Positions 12,193-23,100 of a DNA stretch of 64,000 bases are shown piece by piece. The translations under genes were made by a program, and so were the position numbers. Position 1 is the first letter of the stretch. Every line of letters begins with the position of its first letter. The stretch lies in the NCBI GenBank assembly GCA_007922195.1, contig ML681996.1, positions 19,914,073 through 19,978,072 on the forward strand. The letters run 5' to 3'. Source of the stretch: Podocnemis expansa (taxonomy: Eukaryota; Chordata; Testudines; Podocnemididae). Below the pieces are notes generated by a model. The model did not search any database. It was not told where the DNA came from and saw nothing but the letters and a program-made list of their open reading frames with translations.

Positions 12193-12790
12193 AGGCCTTT
12201 GGAACCCGGGTTGGGCTGTGAGGGGTGCCAGTAGGCCTCCAGGCCCCGGGTGGGATGGGCAGGAGTGCTCCCAAACCTCACGGGCCCATGTGGGACTGGT
12301 GGGAGTGTCTCTAGGCCTCTGGGGCCCAGGTGGGACTCAGGGGGCTACCTCTAGGCTTCTGGGCCCTGGGTGGGACTGGGGAGAGTGTCCACAGACCTCC
12401 AGGCCCCGGGTGGGATGGGCAGGGGTTCCCCCAAGCCTCTGGGGCCCATGTGGGACTGTTAAGGTGTCCCTAGGCCTCTGGGCCCCAGGTCAGGCAGGGG
12501 GACTACCCCCAGGCCTTTGTGACCCAGGTGGGGCTGTGGGGGTGCCAATAAGCCTTCAGGCCCTACGTGGGATGGGCAGGGGAGCCCCTAAATCTCTGGG
12601 CCCCATGTGGGGCTGGTGGGGGTGTCCCTAGGCCTCTGGGACCCAGGTGGGACTCAAGGGGCTACCCTTAGACTTCTGGGCCCCACTGGGGGTCGTGTCC
12701 ATAGACTTCTGGAGCCCAGCTGGGATTGGCAGGGGGTATCCCTGGGCTGGGGGCATTCCCCCATGGCCTCTAGGTCCCAGCTGTGTCCAT
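12193..12790. repeat. GC-rich minisatellite, about 40-bp unit with 318-bp higher-order period
   Basis: Units of about 38-42 bp with the pattern AGGCCTCTGGGGCCCAGGTG plus a G-rich variable half repeat about 15 times. Specific unit variants recur in the same order. The variant starting AGGCCTTTG and ending GGGGTGCCA occurs at 12193 and again at 12511, each followed by the same series of variants, which gives a higher-order period of about 318 bp (eight units). It produces long but low-complexity frames on both strands, which I do not call genes. Strong G-richness suggests possible quadruplex formation. Confidence 0.8.
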
Positions 12791-13290
12791 GAGTGTCTTC
12801 CCATTGCCTGCAGGGGGGACCCCCCCATGGCCTATGGACCTCGTGGGGGGTGGCCTGGGAATGGAGCCCCTCACATGAGCCCCGGGGTGGGCCAAGGGAT
12901 GTTCCTTAGCCTCTGTCTGGGCCAGGGTCAGGCCAGTAGAAGGCTGGTGAGCCAGGGACCATCCCTCAGCCTTGGGTCCCTGGGGTCAGGTTGGTGGCCA
13001 GGCTGCTGTCATGCAGCCCTGGCCAGGGAGCCCCCCACAGCTCAGGGGGCAAGGCTCGGGTGCCAATCCAGAGTCGCCTGCTCTCAGCCCATGCCCATGT
13101 GTCAGGGCTGGCCTGGCCTGGCCTAGGGTCCCCTGCCCTCACCACATGCCCAGGTGGTCGAGCTGCCTGGTCTGACCACAGGGTCTCACGTAGCGGTGGG
13201 GCCAGCCTGGCACTACCATGGGGTCTCCTCCTCTTGCCTTGTTGCCTCAGTTGTGAGGCTGGGGCAGCAGGTGGCCTGGGAGGGTAACCT
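12791..13290. other. GC-rich non-coding flank of the minisatellite
   Basis: This is C/G-rich DNA related in composition to the minisatellite but without clear periodicity. Several 60-160-codon frames exist on the plus strand only because stop codons are rare in GC-rich sequence. Confidence 0.4.
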
Positions 13291-13800
13291 GATCAACAGT
13301 GCTATTATTTGTAAAGTTGAACTCTGCTGAGCACCACCATATGCTGTGCCTATTATTTATCCTGTGCTTGAAATTGTTCTCTTGTGTGAGAGATTGTTCT
13401 ACATTAATCAGAAAGTGACTGGAGGTGTGGGGCAGGGACAGATAATATGGAGGGACAGAGATAATTAATTGTATTTACCTATAAAGTACATGTTAATTAA
13501 TGTTGTGTATATATCCTTTAGTGTCATAAGTGAAATAATTCTGTAACCCTGACACATAGGCATTATAACCAATGTCCAGCAAGACTCCATATTGCCAGTT
13601 TGGAACTCCTGCTTAAACATTGTACTCCATTTTGTATACTTGATGAAACCTGCTTTACGCATATCCTGTGTATGTTCATTTAAATATGTGAATGGGCCAG
13701 TCTCAATTGCCAGCCTGTCTTGATGGACCACAATTACCATTTAACTTTCTGAACAATGTGGACATCTCTGATTAAAGCAAACAGAAGGAGCCACCCCTAC
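13291..13800. other. unassigned DNA
   Basis: The composition returns to AT-rich. A 91-codon minus-strand frame (13465-13740) has no recognisable domain. Nothing else is identified. Confidence 0.4.
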
Positions 13801-13808
13801 ATTGTGGC

Positions 13809-14988
13809 CAGAGGTGGCCTTAGGCAATTGGGGGCCTGAGGCAAAGACCCACTGTGGGGCCCCACTGCTCCCTTCCCTGTGGCCCCAGTCCCCCCTGCAC
13901 CCTTAACTGCCCCATATCACCCCCCAGGACTTGTTTGTTTTGCTGAACCAAACTAATACGATTATCCCTCTGGAACTCGTAAATTATTCTTGGGTATGGT
14001 ATTTTTAAAGATCTTCCCATCATGAAGCTTGTAAGTTGATCATCCTTCACTTAACATAAATCAGCTAATGCTGAACTACAAAGTTGAAGTGAACATTTTT
14101 TTTTTTAAAGTGTGAGCATTAATTAATAAATAAGAAGTGATAACATTAGTGATGGCTCAAAAATAACTAAAATACCACATTTAAAATTTTGGCAGTCAAA
14201 TCTTACAAATTTTTCATATAGGCTTGGGTTTATGTGCACTAAAGATATTTAATACAAATAATTATAATAAATAAAAATAAGTGAAAAGGAGGTTTCTAGT
14301 GTATAGCTATAAATGAAAAACACCAAATTTCAGTGAAATTCTCTGAAGTATTCAAGTTTATAAGACTCTGGCCCCCTCAAAAATATTAAATAATTAACTA
14401 CAAAAGAAAGCTAAAAAATTACTTATCAAAAGAAAGACATACAGCACAGACATCACACACAGGTGTAATGATTGCCTAAGGGAAGCACTGTATTTAGAGG
14501 TAGCAGCCTATATGGACCTACCTGGTAACCTGAGCTAAAAAAAGCCAAAGTAAAAATTGTCACAAGGTCAAAGAAAAAGGCAAAAGAACAGACAAAAAAG
14601 AAAAGAAAAAAGCAGTATTTCACAAAATTAAAAAATGACAAAATAAATGGCCATACTGAGGAATTAAAAGTTGAGGCCACTGGAAAAGTTCCTGCTGTTG
14701 TGCTGTCTATTGCTTGCTCCTGCTTTTTTAGCATGTCAGTGTGAAGGTGATGGGCAGAGAATGGTGAAATCTGCATTTCAGATGAAGCACAGATCCTAAT
14801 GACAGCTTGCCTTGATGAGCCAAGAGTGAAAAGTGCTTAGGCTTCCAGCCCTACTAGCTCTGCTAGATGGGAAACATTTCTATGTTTTTCTATGGTTTCA
14901 TTTCTGTCTACCAGATTGAAGACAGGGCCCCTTATTGCTTGGGGCCCTAGGCGGCCGCCTGCTTCACCTACCCCAAAAGCCACCACTG
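13809..14988. mobile_element. non-autonomous hAT element, family B, complete
   Basis: The element starts CAGAGGTGGCCTTAGG and ends with CCCCAAAAGCCACCACTG, giving imperfect terminal inverted repeats of hAT type (CAG...CTG). It is flanked by the perfect 8-bp duplication ATTGTGGC at 13801-13808 and 14989-14996, diagnostic of hAT insertion. It is 1180 bp long and encodes no transposase. A second copy in inverse orientation spans 35109-41410 and is interrupted by a DIRS element. Both copies contain a captured PLE terminal fragment. Confidence 0.9.
13926..13976 (+). repeat. Penelope terminus captured inside hAT family B
   Basis: About 50 bp within the hAT element match the PLE 3' terminus: GGACTTGTTTGTTTTGCTG, an ACTAA block, then TCCCTCTGGAAC. 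The same fragment is at the equivalent place in the other copy (41231-41285), so it was acquired before the family spread. Confidence 0.65.
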
Positions 14989-15227
14989 ATTGTGGCTACA
15001 GAAGACTGAGCAAATATTAGCAGACTAGGCCTGTGGAAAAAATTCCTGAGATTTGAGAGTTCTGTTGGGAGATCATGAGTGAGGCTTTTACCTGCCAATA
15101 ATGTCACTACTTAATGTTACTATTTATTCTGCTCTTCAGTTTTGCCCTCCTATGAATTGTGCACAGCATAAGTACACGTACTAGGCAGCATACCACAAAG
15201 CTAACCATCCTTTTACTGAAAAGTTCC

Positions 15228-15435
15228 ATGGGGGGTAGCCATGTTAGTCTAATCCAGTAAAAATAGAAAAGAGTCCTGTGGTACTTTTAAAGAGTAACAC
15301 ATTTATTTATCACATGAGCAAAATCCCATTTGGAAACCATTTTCAAATGTCTGACAAAATGGGAATTCACCCACAAAAGCTCTAACAATAAATAAATTTG
15401 TTACACTTTGAAAGTGCCTTGCTTGTTTTACAGTT
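15228..15435. mobile_element. Penelope-like inverted dimer, degraded
   Basis: The left arm (about 15228-15330) begins with the PLE terminus TTCCATGGGGGGTAGCC and continues through GTCCTGTGGTACTTTTAAAG to the CATGAGC block. The right arm (about 15335-15435) is the reverse complement, running from TGTCTGACAAAATGGGA through CACTTTGAAAGTGCC to TTGTTTT. As in the two other dimers the right arm stops before the final PLE terminus. The hammerhead-like blocks are decayed. I could not settle the target duplication. Confidence 0.6.
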
Positions 15436-15873
15436 GCCATACTTTATTGTGAACTCCTGTAATGTTGTCCGTCTTGCATTGAATAGTGTGATCCCAGCAA
15501 TGCTGTATTTTTGGTTTGGACTCGCTCTTTCCTGTAAGAGTGGGCTTACTTAGTTTTTGCTGCTAATCCTCTCTGCTTTGTTTCCCCGGAAGTGGGATTG
15601 GGAGCCTGGCAGGAGCTAAGGGCAGGGTGGGAGAAATACTGCAGGAGGCTTCTCTGCTTTGCTTTCAGTTCACTTTGTTGTCGTCTCTTTGGCTATTTGA
15701 TGGGGAGGAAGAAGGCAGGTAGCCTGGCTGTCTGGCTTGGTCTGCCAGTTTGGTGTGACCCTGCTCACAGCACTGCACTGGCAGCCCCAGCCAGCCTGCC
15801 TGCTTGCCTCATGAGTTCCCCAACTTCCCCTACCTGGATTGCATACACCTGGAAGCAGGGAGAGGGTCAGAGC

Positions 15874-16228
15874 CTATGTTCCCTCTAAGCTGTGCGCATG
15901 TGCGCACGCACACAGGTTGTGAAACCCGCGCACACAACAAAATCAAGCACGCACAAAAAAATTCAACAGCGCTAATATTTTTGTGCTACTTTAAGAAGGC
16001 GATTTCAAGTAGCGTGTTTCAAATAAGGCTTTGTAATTTATGAACTCATTTCCATCACCATATCAAAATAAAATTTAGACATTATTTGATCATACAGACT
16101 TACTGCCTTGCATGCACAAGCTTGAATACACTCACTGGCATGTGCACGAATTTGGACACTGGTTCCAAAAATTTGCACAAAAGAAATTTTTTGTGCACAC
16201 AGCCTATGAAAAATTAGAGGAAACACTG
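15874..16228. mobile_element. non-autonomous hAT-like element, 355 bp
   Basis: The termini read CTATGTTCCCTCTAA at the left and, reverse-complemented, CAGTGTTTCCTCTAA at the right. The flanking 8-mers GTCAGAGC (15866-15873) and GTCAGAGG (16229-16236) match at seven of eight positions, as expected for an aged hAT duplication. It has no coding capacity. Confidence 0.75.
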
Positions 16229-16236
16229 GTCAGAGG

Positions 16237-17304
16237 CTTTTTAAATTTCCTGTCCTGTGGTATGAGCGACCCAACATGGCAAATTGCAGCTGCTGTGCTG
16301 CCATCCCTCCATTCCCCTGCTCCACAATCTCATGCTGCCACTCAAAGTGGAGGTCAAAGCATTACAGCAAAGTTCAGGGAAGGCATGGGCTCTATTTTAA
16401 GAGCTTGAGAACTGCAGTGGTAGGTGTCTTCAGCGTGGGTCAGCAGGGTGTCATCTTTCATCTGCACCTAGATGCCATCCACTTCTCCAGTACCTGGAGA
16501 ACCTAAACAAGTTGACTGGAAGTTCCAGGGATGGTATCATCCACCACCCTCCCTCCCACTCCTATTTTCTGATCTCCCTGACTCCTGATGTTTAGCAACA
16601 GAAACCTGTAGGAGATAGGGAATGATATGACTTGTCAGAGGAGGAGAATTTTTATATGTCCTCCTCACATGGTCTGTGAGCTTTTAAGAGGATATTTCCA
16701 GCACCTTGATTCATTTGTAGGGAATACTGGAGGTGAATGATTGCTCATTTTACCATTTTAATGCAGAGGGGTATGAAGGAGTTGTATTACAGCATGGCAT
16801 GGGGCCTCTGTGTGGTGGGAGAGCGGTACAGAGGCTAAACACTCTGGACCAGGATAATACATGGTGATCTACATGGTCAGACTGCACTGGTGCCTAGACA
16901 GCTGCTGGCTAGAAACTGACAGCTTCAATTTTAGTCATCAGCTGGCATGGCCCCAGAGAGCATATTTCCTTTCAGAAACATCACATCTCCATGTTTCCAA
17001 AATTTCCATTTCATGTGGAACTTCCCCACTTCAAAATATTTCACGTGAATTCCAGTTTCAAGTGGGGCCCAGGATAGGGGTAGGGCCTGTTGGGTCATGG
17101 GGGGGGGAGATGTCTGTTGTGGGTGTGGCCTATTGGGGTCAGACCCATGACAGGGGAAGGGTCTAGCACAGGTGGAGCCTGTGGGACTGTGTCCCAGGTC
17201 TTTTTGCTATCTAGCAACGCTCCTGGTGGGGATGGCCCAAGGGACCCAATGGAGTAGAAGATGGAGGATTATATGGTGAGGGGGAGTGATGACACCCACG
17301 CTGG
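16237..17304. other. unassigned DNA
   Basis: No gene or repeat family is recognised. Frames of 60-101 codons on the plus strand have no recognisable domains. Confidence 0.4.
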
Positions 17305-18057
17305 ACTCAGGCCATGGAAATAAAGGCCAGCTTGCCCCTTCTAACTGGGGTCGGGGAAGGTGGCGTGGGGAGTAAGAGGAGAGCCTGAGCGGCCTCCACT
17401 GCCTCCAGAGTTAACAGCACCATAAGTGACTCTGAGCGGGCATGAGGCGAGACCTTGCCCGGGGAAAGGGGGCTGCTTGGTTGAGAGAGCTCTCGCCCCA
17501 TAGGTACCGGACTGTACCAAGCCTGTGGTGCTGAAGGAGACTGTGGCTGGTGCTGGGGTGAGCTCGGCTCCGGCAACCCCAGGCTGTAGCAGGCCTGCAG
17601 CACCGGGGACGGAGGTGATTGGCGCTGGGGCGAGCCGAACACCAGTGGTACCAGGTTGTGCCAGGGTTGCGGTGCCGGGGGTAACCTTGAGTAGTGCCAA
17701 AGCAATGGGTTGGTGCTGAGGTGCTGGAGTTGACACCAAGTTTGTCAGCGGTGGCCACTGGTGGCACAGTGCCACGTCGGCTCCGGTGCCAAGCTGAGTC
17801 TCGGCGCTGGACAGGAACCTGAAACCTCGGGTGAAGAGTGCCCAGCCTGTTCAGAGGCTGCGGCATGGCACCTTTGTTCCCTTTCCTTGATTGTCCAACG
17901 TTTGAAGGACAGACACAGGGAACAGGCTGAGACCAGATGGTCTTTGCCTAGGCACCTGAGGCACTTCCCGTGGGGATCCTTCTGAGGGAAAGCCTTGCCA
18001 TACTCGGAACAGGGTTTGAACCCTGGCATGCTAGACGGTAGTCTGCAATGTTCCATT
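17305..18057 (-). pseudogene. DIRS Gag N-terminal fragment with intact CCHC zinc knuckle
   Basis: The minus strand encodes SSMPGFKPCSEYGKAFPQ followed by CLRCLGKDHLVSAC, a CX2CX4HX4C zinc knuckle, then CSLCLSFKRWTIKERE. This matches the Gag start of the complete DIRS copy (MPGFKLYLGCCKAF at 35932), where the knuckle is interrupted by a stop. Downstream, toward 17305, the translation becomes a low-complexity Pro/Val/Ala-rich linker, the same order as in the complete copy. It probably belongs to element A at 8122-11700, separated by later insertions. It lacks the rest of Gag in a single frame. Confidence 0.65.
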
Positions 18058-19790
18058 TCCAAAGGGATAGCGGTTAGTCTAGTCCAGCAAAAATAACAAG
18101 GAGTGGTGTGGCACTTTAAGACTAACAGATTTAGTTTTCGCATGAGCTTTCGTGGGAGAAAATCCCACTTCATCAAATGCTTTGAACATGGGTGAACTTA
18201 CAGAATGGAATGAAAATAAATGCAAGGGGGTGTAAAACATAGGATCAAGTCATACAGTAACAGCAAATCAGAGCAGTTGTTAGGTTCAAACCATGGGAAG
18301 CCTCTAGTCAAATTACCTTTCGTAATGGGAAAAAAACCCATAGTCTTGATTAAGTCCTGCTTTCACAGAATTTACCTTGCATATTAATTCAAATTCAGCT
18401 GTTTCTCTTTGAAGTCTTGATGTTCCAGCCACATCTCTGATGACAGTCGTTAACAAATCATTTATCGAGTTATTAGAAAGATGGAAGTGCTCAGCAACTG
18501 GTTTCTTTGTTTTGTGATTTTTGATATCAGCTCTGTGTTCATTTACTCTTTGCGCAGCGATTGTCCTGTTTGTCCAATGTATAAGGCATTGGGGCATTTC
18601 TTGCACATGATGGCATAGATCACATTAGTAGATGAGCAGGTAAATGAGCCTTTGATAGAGTAGCAGGCTTGATTAGGACCTATGATGGTATCCATTGTGC
18701 AGATATATGGGCAGACTCGGCAGCATGGTTTGTTGCAGGGCTGTATGCCTGCTTCAGTGTTTCTGTTGTTAGATCTGTAATTGCTGGTGAGTATCTGTTT
18801 AAGATTGGGTGCCTTCTGTAGGCAAGGAGAGGTCTGTCTCCCAAAGCTTGAGAGAGAGAAAGAGGGATCATCTCTTAGAAGAGGCTGTAGGTCCTTAATG
18901 ATCTGTTGCAGAGGTCTGACTTGAGGGTTGTATGTGGTGACTAGTGGTGTTCTGTTGCATTCTTTCTTGGGCCTCTCATATAGTAGATGACTTCGGGGAA
19001 CCCATCCAGCTCCGTCAATTTGTTTTCTTACTTCCCCAGGTGGGCACTGTAGTTTCAAGAATGCTTGATAGAGATCCTCAAGATGTCTGTCTCTGTCCGA
19101 GGGATCAGAGCAGATGTGGTTGTATCTTAGGGCTTGGCTGTAGACAATGGATCATGTGGTGTGTTTAGGATGGAAGCGCGAAGGATGTAGGTAACTATAC
19201 CAATCAGTAGGTTTTCGGTATAGGGTGATGGTGATGTGTCTATCCCTGATTTGTACTGTAGTGTTGAGAAAGTGGATCTCCTGTGTGGAGTGCTCCAGGC
19301 TCAGTTTGATGTTGGGGTGGAAATTATTGAAATCTCTGTGAAAATCTTCAAGAGCATCCCTGCCATGTGTCCAGATGATGAAGATGTCATCAATGTAGTG
19401 TAGGTAAAGAAGAGGCGTTTTGGGATGACACTTGAGAAAACGTTGTTCTAAGTCACCCATAAAGATGTTGCCATATTGTGGGGCCATGCAGGTGCCCATA
19501 GCACTGCCACTGAATTGGAGATATAAATGATCCTCAAATCTGAAGTGGTTGTGGGTGAGCACAGTCACAAATTTCAGTCACAACCTGCACTGTGGCATCA
19601 TCTGGGATGGTTCTTCTAATAGCTTGCAATCCATCCTTGTGTGGGATGTTGGTGTAAAGAGCTTCTACATCCATAGTGGCCAGAATGGTGTTTTCTGGAA
19701 GTTTTCCAAAGGACTGTATTTTCCTCAGGAAGAATGTGGTGTCTTGAAGATAGCTAGGGATGTTGATAATGTTACTGCCGGCCTATCTGG
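18058..19790 (-). mobile_element. Penelope-like retroelement, minus copy, 5'-truncated
   Basis: The order on the minus strand is reverse transcriptase (RT) fragment, linker, GIY-YIG endonuclease, 3' untranslated region and a terminal PLE block ending at 18058-18065. The GIY-YIG domain next to a Penelope-type RT defines these elements. The upstream end meets an inverted partial copy of the same element near 19790. The element sits immediately next to a DIRS gag fragment, which it may have truncated. Confidence 0.85.
18140..18180 (-). ncRNA. hammerhead-ribozyme-like motif in PLE 3' region
   Basis: On the minus strand the order is GCAT (stem I), TTGATGA (core, with U for the first C of CUGAUGA), one extra A, stem II arms GTGGGA and TCCCAC around TTTTC, GAAA, the self-complementary AGCT (possible stem III in a dimer), C, and ATGC closing stem I. 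All stems can pair perfectly. The C3 change probably weakens or kills activity. It lies inside a coding PLE copy, between the endonuclease and the terminus. Confidence 0.55.
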
Positions 19791-19850
19791 CTATGTGAAC
19801 TTCCTCCTCAGACCCTATGCTATCAACATCCCTAGCTATAGTACAAATCA
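18313..19850 (-). pseudogene. Penelope-type RT plus GIY-YIG endonuclease, frameshifted
   Basis: The enzyme copies element RNA at a nick made by its endonuclease. The RT part (about 19568-19152) contains SGSAMGTCMAPQYGN and the catalytic YIDDIF box, then LYRKPTDWYSYLH. After a frame break the next segment (19058-18543) contains NVIYAIMCKKCPNALYIGQT, a GIY-YIG-type motif with an upstream CX4C-rich stretch. A further frameshift near 18560-18540 leads to RVNEHRADIKNHK and the C-terminus, ending at the stop at 18313. Sequence upstream of 19568 encodes more RT in shifted frames (PENTILATMDVEALYTNIP-like). At least three frame breaks and loss of the N-terminus make it non-functional. Confidence 0.85.
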
Positions 19851-20115
19851 GGGATAGACACATCACTACCACCCTATACCGAAAACCTACTGATCGGTAT
19901 AGTTACCTACATCCTTTATGCTTCCATCTTTAACACACTACACGATCCAAGGTCTACAGCCAAGCCCTAAGATATAATCACATCTGCTCTGATCCCTCAG
20001 ACGGAGACAGACATCTTAAGGATCTCCATCAAGCATTCTTGAAACTACAGTACCCACCTGGGGAAGTAAGAAAACAAATTGACGGAGCTAGATGGGTTCC
20101 CCAAAGTCATCAACT
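19793..20115 (+). mobile_element. Penelope-like element, plus copy, internally deleted and truncated
   Basis: In plus orientation this encodes NFLLRPYAINIPSY and then jumps to RT sequence (AAATCAGGGATAGACACATC onward) that is the reverse complement of 19258-18970. The match ends at CCAAAGTCATC near 20110. The copy therefore lies head-to-head with the minus copy, carries an internal deletion and lacks the endonuclease and 3' end. Inverted partial copies are known for Penelope elements. The junction is between about 19770 and 19795. Confidence 0.75.
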
Positions 20116-23100
20116 GCTTTCCATAGGCAAATAGAATTTTTTTAGAAAATAAGAACCCTAATTCCACAAACACAACACTTTTCTTTAAACAAACTAAATG
20201 AAAAACAGTTTGAAAGCCAAAGTAAATAAGTTATGCTAGTCAGATTGTATTAAGAAAGTGAAATGCCTGAACTAGAAAACAGGAAAAGAAAAAGGAAGCA
20301 GATCTCCCTTTTCTGTGTTTTGCAAACCCATCTCTCTTCACCAAATAAATCTTTCTTTAAAGGCACTTTCTGACAGAAAATATGGCAGAGAAAATGACCA
20401 TCAGCAACAGCTGATATCCAAAGAATATTGAGTTTGTCTCCAGAGAAATGAATTCTAGTGAACAAATTATTTTATACTAGTCTAAAAATCTCTAGTTTAT
20501 ACCTCTGATCACTAGATACTGAGCAAACAACCTTTCTGTTGCTGTGTTCCACTCCTGAGAACATTGTGATGTTTCTTTTGGAGCATCAAGTTTCCATTGG
20601 ATTCCTGATCTTTAAAAGTGATGTGCCATTGGTGGTGTGTTTTGAAGCAATATACCTATGTTTTGTTACAAAAATAGTAAAATATATTTAGGGACACACT
20701 TGAATCCACTTAAAAATAATAATATTTGCCAGCAATGGTGACATTTCCTGAATCCCACTTACAAAATAGAATTATAAACCACATGCACATATTTTGAAAA
20801 TGCCAAATAAAGAGTTTCATTTGCATTTGTGCTGTTTTAAAAGTGAAAACAAATAGAGTCAAACTATAGGGATGTGCTTTATAGTCTCAGTAGGAGATTT
20901 TTAATGATTGAAAGATAATGGGAGTTGGGTACTTAATATCCATTTAATGCCTTCGAAGATCTCCCTTTAGTTATGATTTACTTGGTGTATGCAGTCTGGT
21001 CAAGCCAAGCCTCGTAGTTCTTACCAACAATATTCAAGACTCAAAGTCCTCAGGAAGTTGAGTCATTTTGCAGTCCTCAACAATATATGTTATGGTTTGC
21101 AACTATTCAGATTGGCATAGCGGACTATCTCTAAAACAAATTCTGCTACAGCACAAAACTCATGTACAAAATACAACTGTTTCATAAGGCTCCACTGCCT
21201 TCATTGTAAATTAAATGCAGCTTGACGTTGAGTGGAATCTAAAACAAGTTAATTATTTGTCACTTTCTCTGTGGACTGTGAAACTGATCATGCATCCTCT
21301 AGTCTACTGCAAATCCCTCCACCAGAGATTCAGAATGTATTCACAGTGGGCACTGTATGGGCAGATAACCATGAGATGAACTATGTGGGGGAGAATGGAT
21401 TAGTGTTCATGATGCATGCCCTGTAAGTATCCAGCTACAGGATGTCTGTAGTCTGGAGAAATGGACAATCCCACCAGCCAATCAAATTCAAGTATTTATG
21501 TGACTCTTGGTCAATGAATCAAACAGATGTTGATTTTATAATCATAGGTCCAACATTTAAAGTCTTCCATTTGAAGAGTTGTCTGCTGAAAGTGGAAACT
21601 TACTGATATTGCTATGGAAGAAACATAGCATGCCACACCAAATGCCCTTAGATACTGAGGCACAAATCCTGTTCTCCTCATGAAGCCAAGTATGGATTAG
21701 CTGTGAGAGAATCAGGTGATGAATCTCATAAATCTATACTGCAAGGAAAATCCCAAGGCACCAAGTCTCAGAGCCCAGGTCAACTGACTCAAACATGGAA
21801 GGCTTGAACTTTTAGGCTAAAATAGCTGTCTAGAAATAGCTAGTCTGGAATCTGGTCATGGAGACTCTGTGGCACACCAGGTGGAGTGTGACCAGGTACA
21901 TCAGGTATGATGTGTTCTTATCAGTTTTGTTTTGTGTCCGGCACTGCTATCAGTTTGGCTTCATGTGTGAATGTGTGCATGAATCTCTGAAAGCATGTTC
22001 CCTTAGGATTACCCCAGCTCAGATCTGTAACTGGGAATATAGTTAGCCCAGTGATCTAAAGCCTGGCTTTGGTCTTAAGCAGGAACTCAGTTAGCATGGT
22101 GATCCTAAGCTGAGTTGTTCCTTTGGTTAATTCTTTGGGTTATCTGTGGCTCAAATCCCTAGTGAGAAGTTAGTTAGCTCAGTGATTAGGAGCCTAGGCA
22201 TACCCTGGTTGCAAGAGGTAAACTGAGACAGCTCTTATGATGAAGGAAACCAACATGACCATGGATCCTTGTAAAAATAAAGGTGGCAGGCTAGGCTTTA
22301 TTGCAGTGTAGCACTATGGCAAAAAATCTATTTCAACAGATTTGTTGGCAGCATTTGTGCTCTCAATGCAACAGAAGAGCTCAACTGATGGCAGGACTCA
22401 CCGTCATCCTCTTTGGCTGCACACAATCTGCACTCCAGGGCTCCTATTTTTGTATCCTGTTTAGACCTACAGACTCAACCCCCTTGGGGATCCAAATTTA
22501 CTTTGATTGCTCCACATACCCCTTTTTTGCTGCTAGCCATCAATTTGAAAGGTCCACACATTGCTGGACATCTCCATCTGTCAAGTTCTCAGGTCTGGTC
22601 AAAGCATTACCTTTATCTCCTTGCCACTAGGCTGATCCAACACCTCCCACCTTTCTCAAGGTATGTTTCCATTTTTCATATTTATTATTGCAATTTTATC
22701 TATTTCTTGCCAATTTCAGTGAAGTTGAATTTGACAACCTCTCTTATCAGTACCTTCAGCTCAGACCCACTGTACGTTCCGTTCAGGCCCACTGTTTTGG
22801 ATTACTTTTTTAGGCCTTGGGCTGGCACCTGGACTTTTCTACTTATCTTTTCTATTTTAACCTTTTACTTTCTCCTACAGATTCAATCCCTTCTCCAGTC
22901 TCAAAGCCATGCTCCAATCCAAAACCAATGTCTGCACTGATATTTTTAGCCCCACTGTCCAAGCCCCTCAAACTCAAGTTAATTGGCCCAGGCTCTGACA
23001 CTAAACATCATGGCTGTCAATATAAACTATGGAGTTCAGTGGCCTTAGGGATTTGTGCCTTTAGGGTGGTATATGCCACTTGATGATAGAATAAGTCCAG

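Noticed and set aside
11621..12281. Long minus-strand frames (217 and 119 codons)
   Set aside because: They lie in GC-rich, Pro/Ser/Leu-biased sequence next to the minisatellite, overlap frames on the other strand, and show no conserved domain.
12176..13287. Collagen-like plus-strand frames over the minisatellite
   Set aside because: Gly/Pro-rich translation is a by-product of the repeat. Several overlapping frames are equally open, and there is no start, splice or domain evidence.
15874..16228. Possible hairpin RNA gene because of inverted termini
   Set aside because: The near-perfect 8-bp flanking duplication and hAT-type ends explain it as a transposon.
17307..17866. Overlapping Pro/Ala-rich frames read as a possible novel protein
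   Set aside because: The frame with MPGFK and the CCHC knuckle at its start identifies the region as DIRS Gag and its low-complexity linker.
22301..22940. Two overlapping frames of 109 and 175 codons
   Set aside because: They overlap in different frames with no family resemblance. The hydrophobic composition follows from T-rich sequence.
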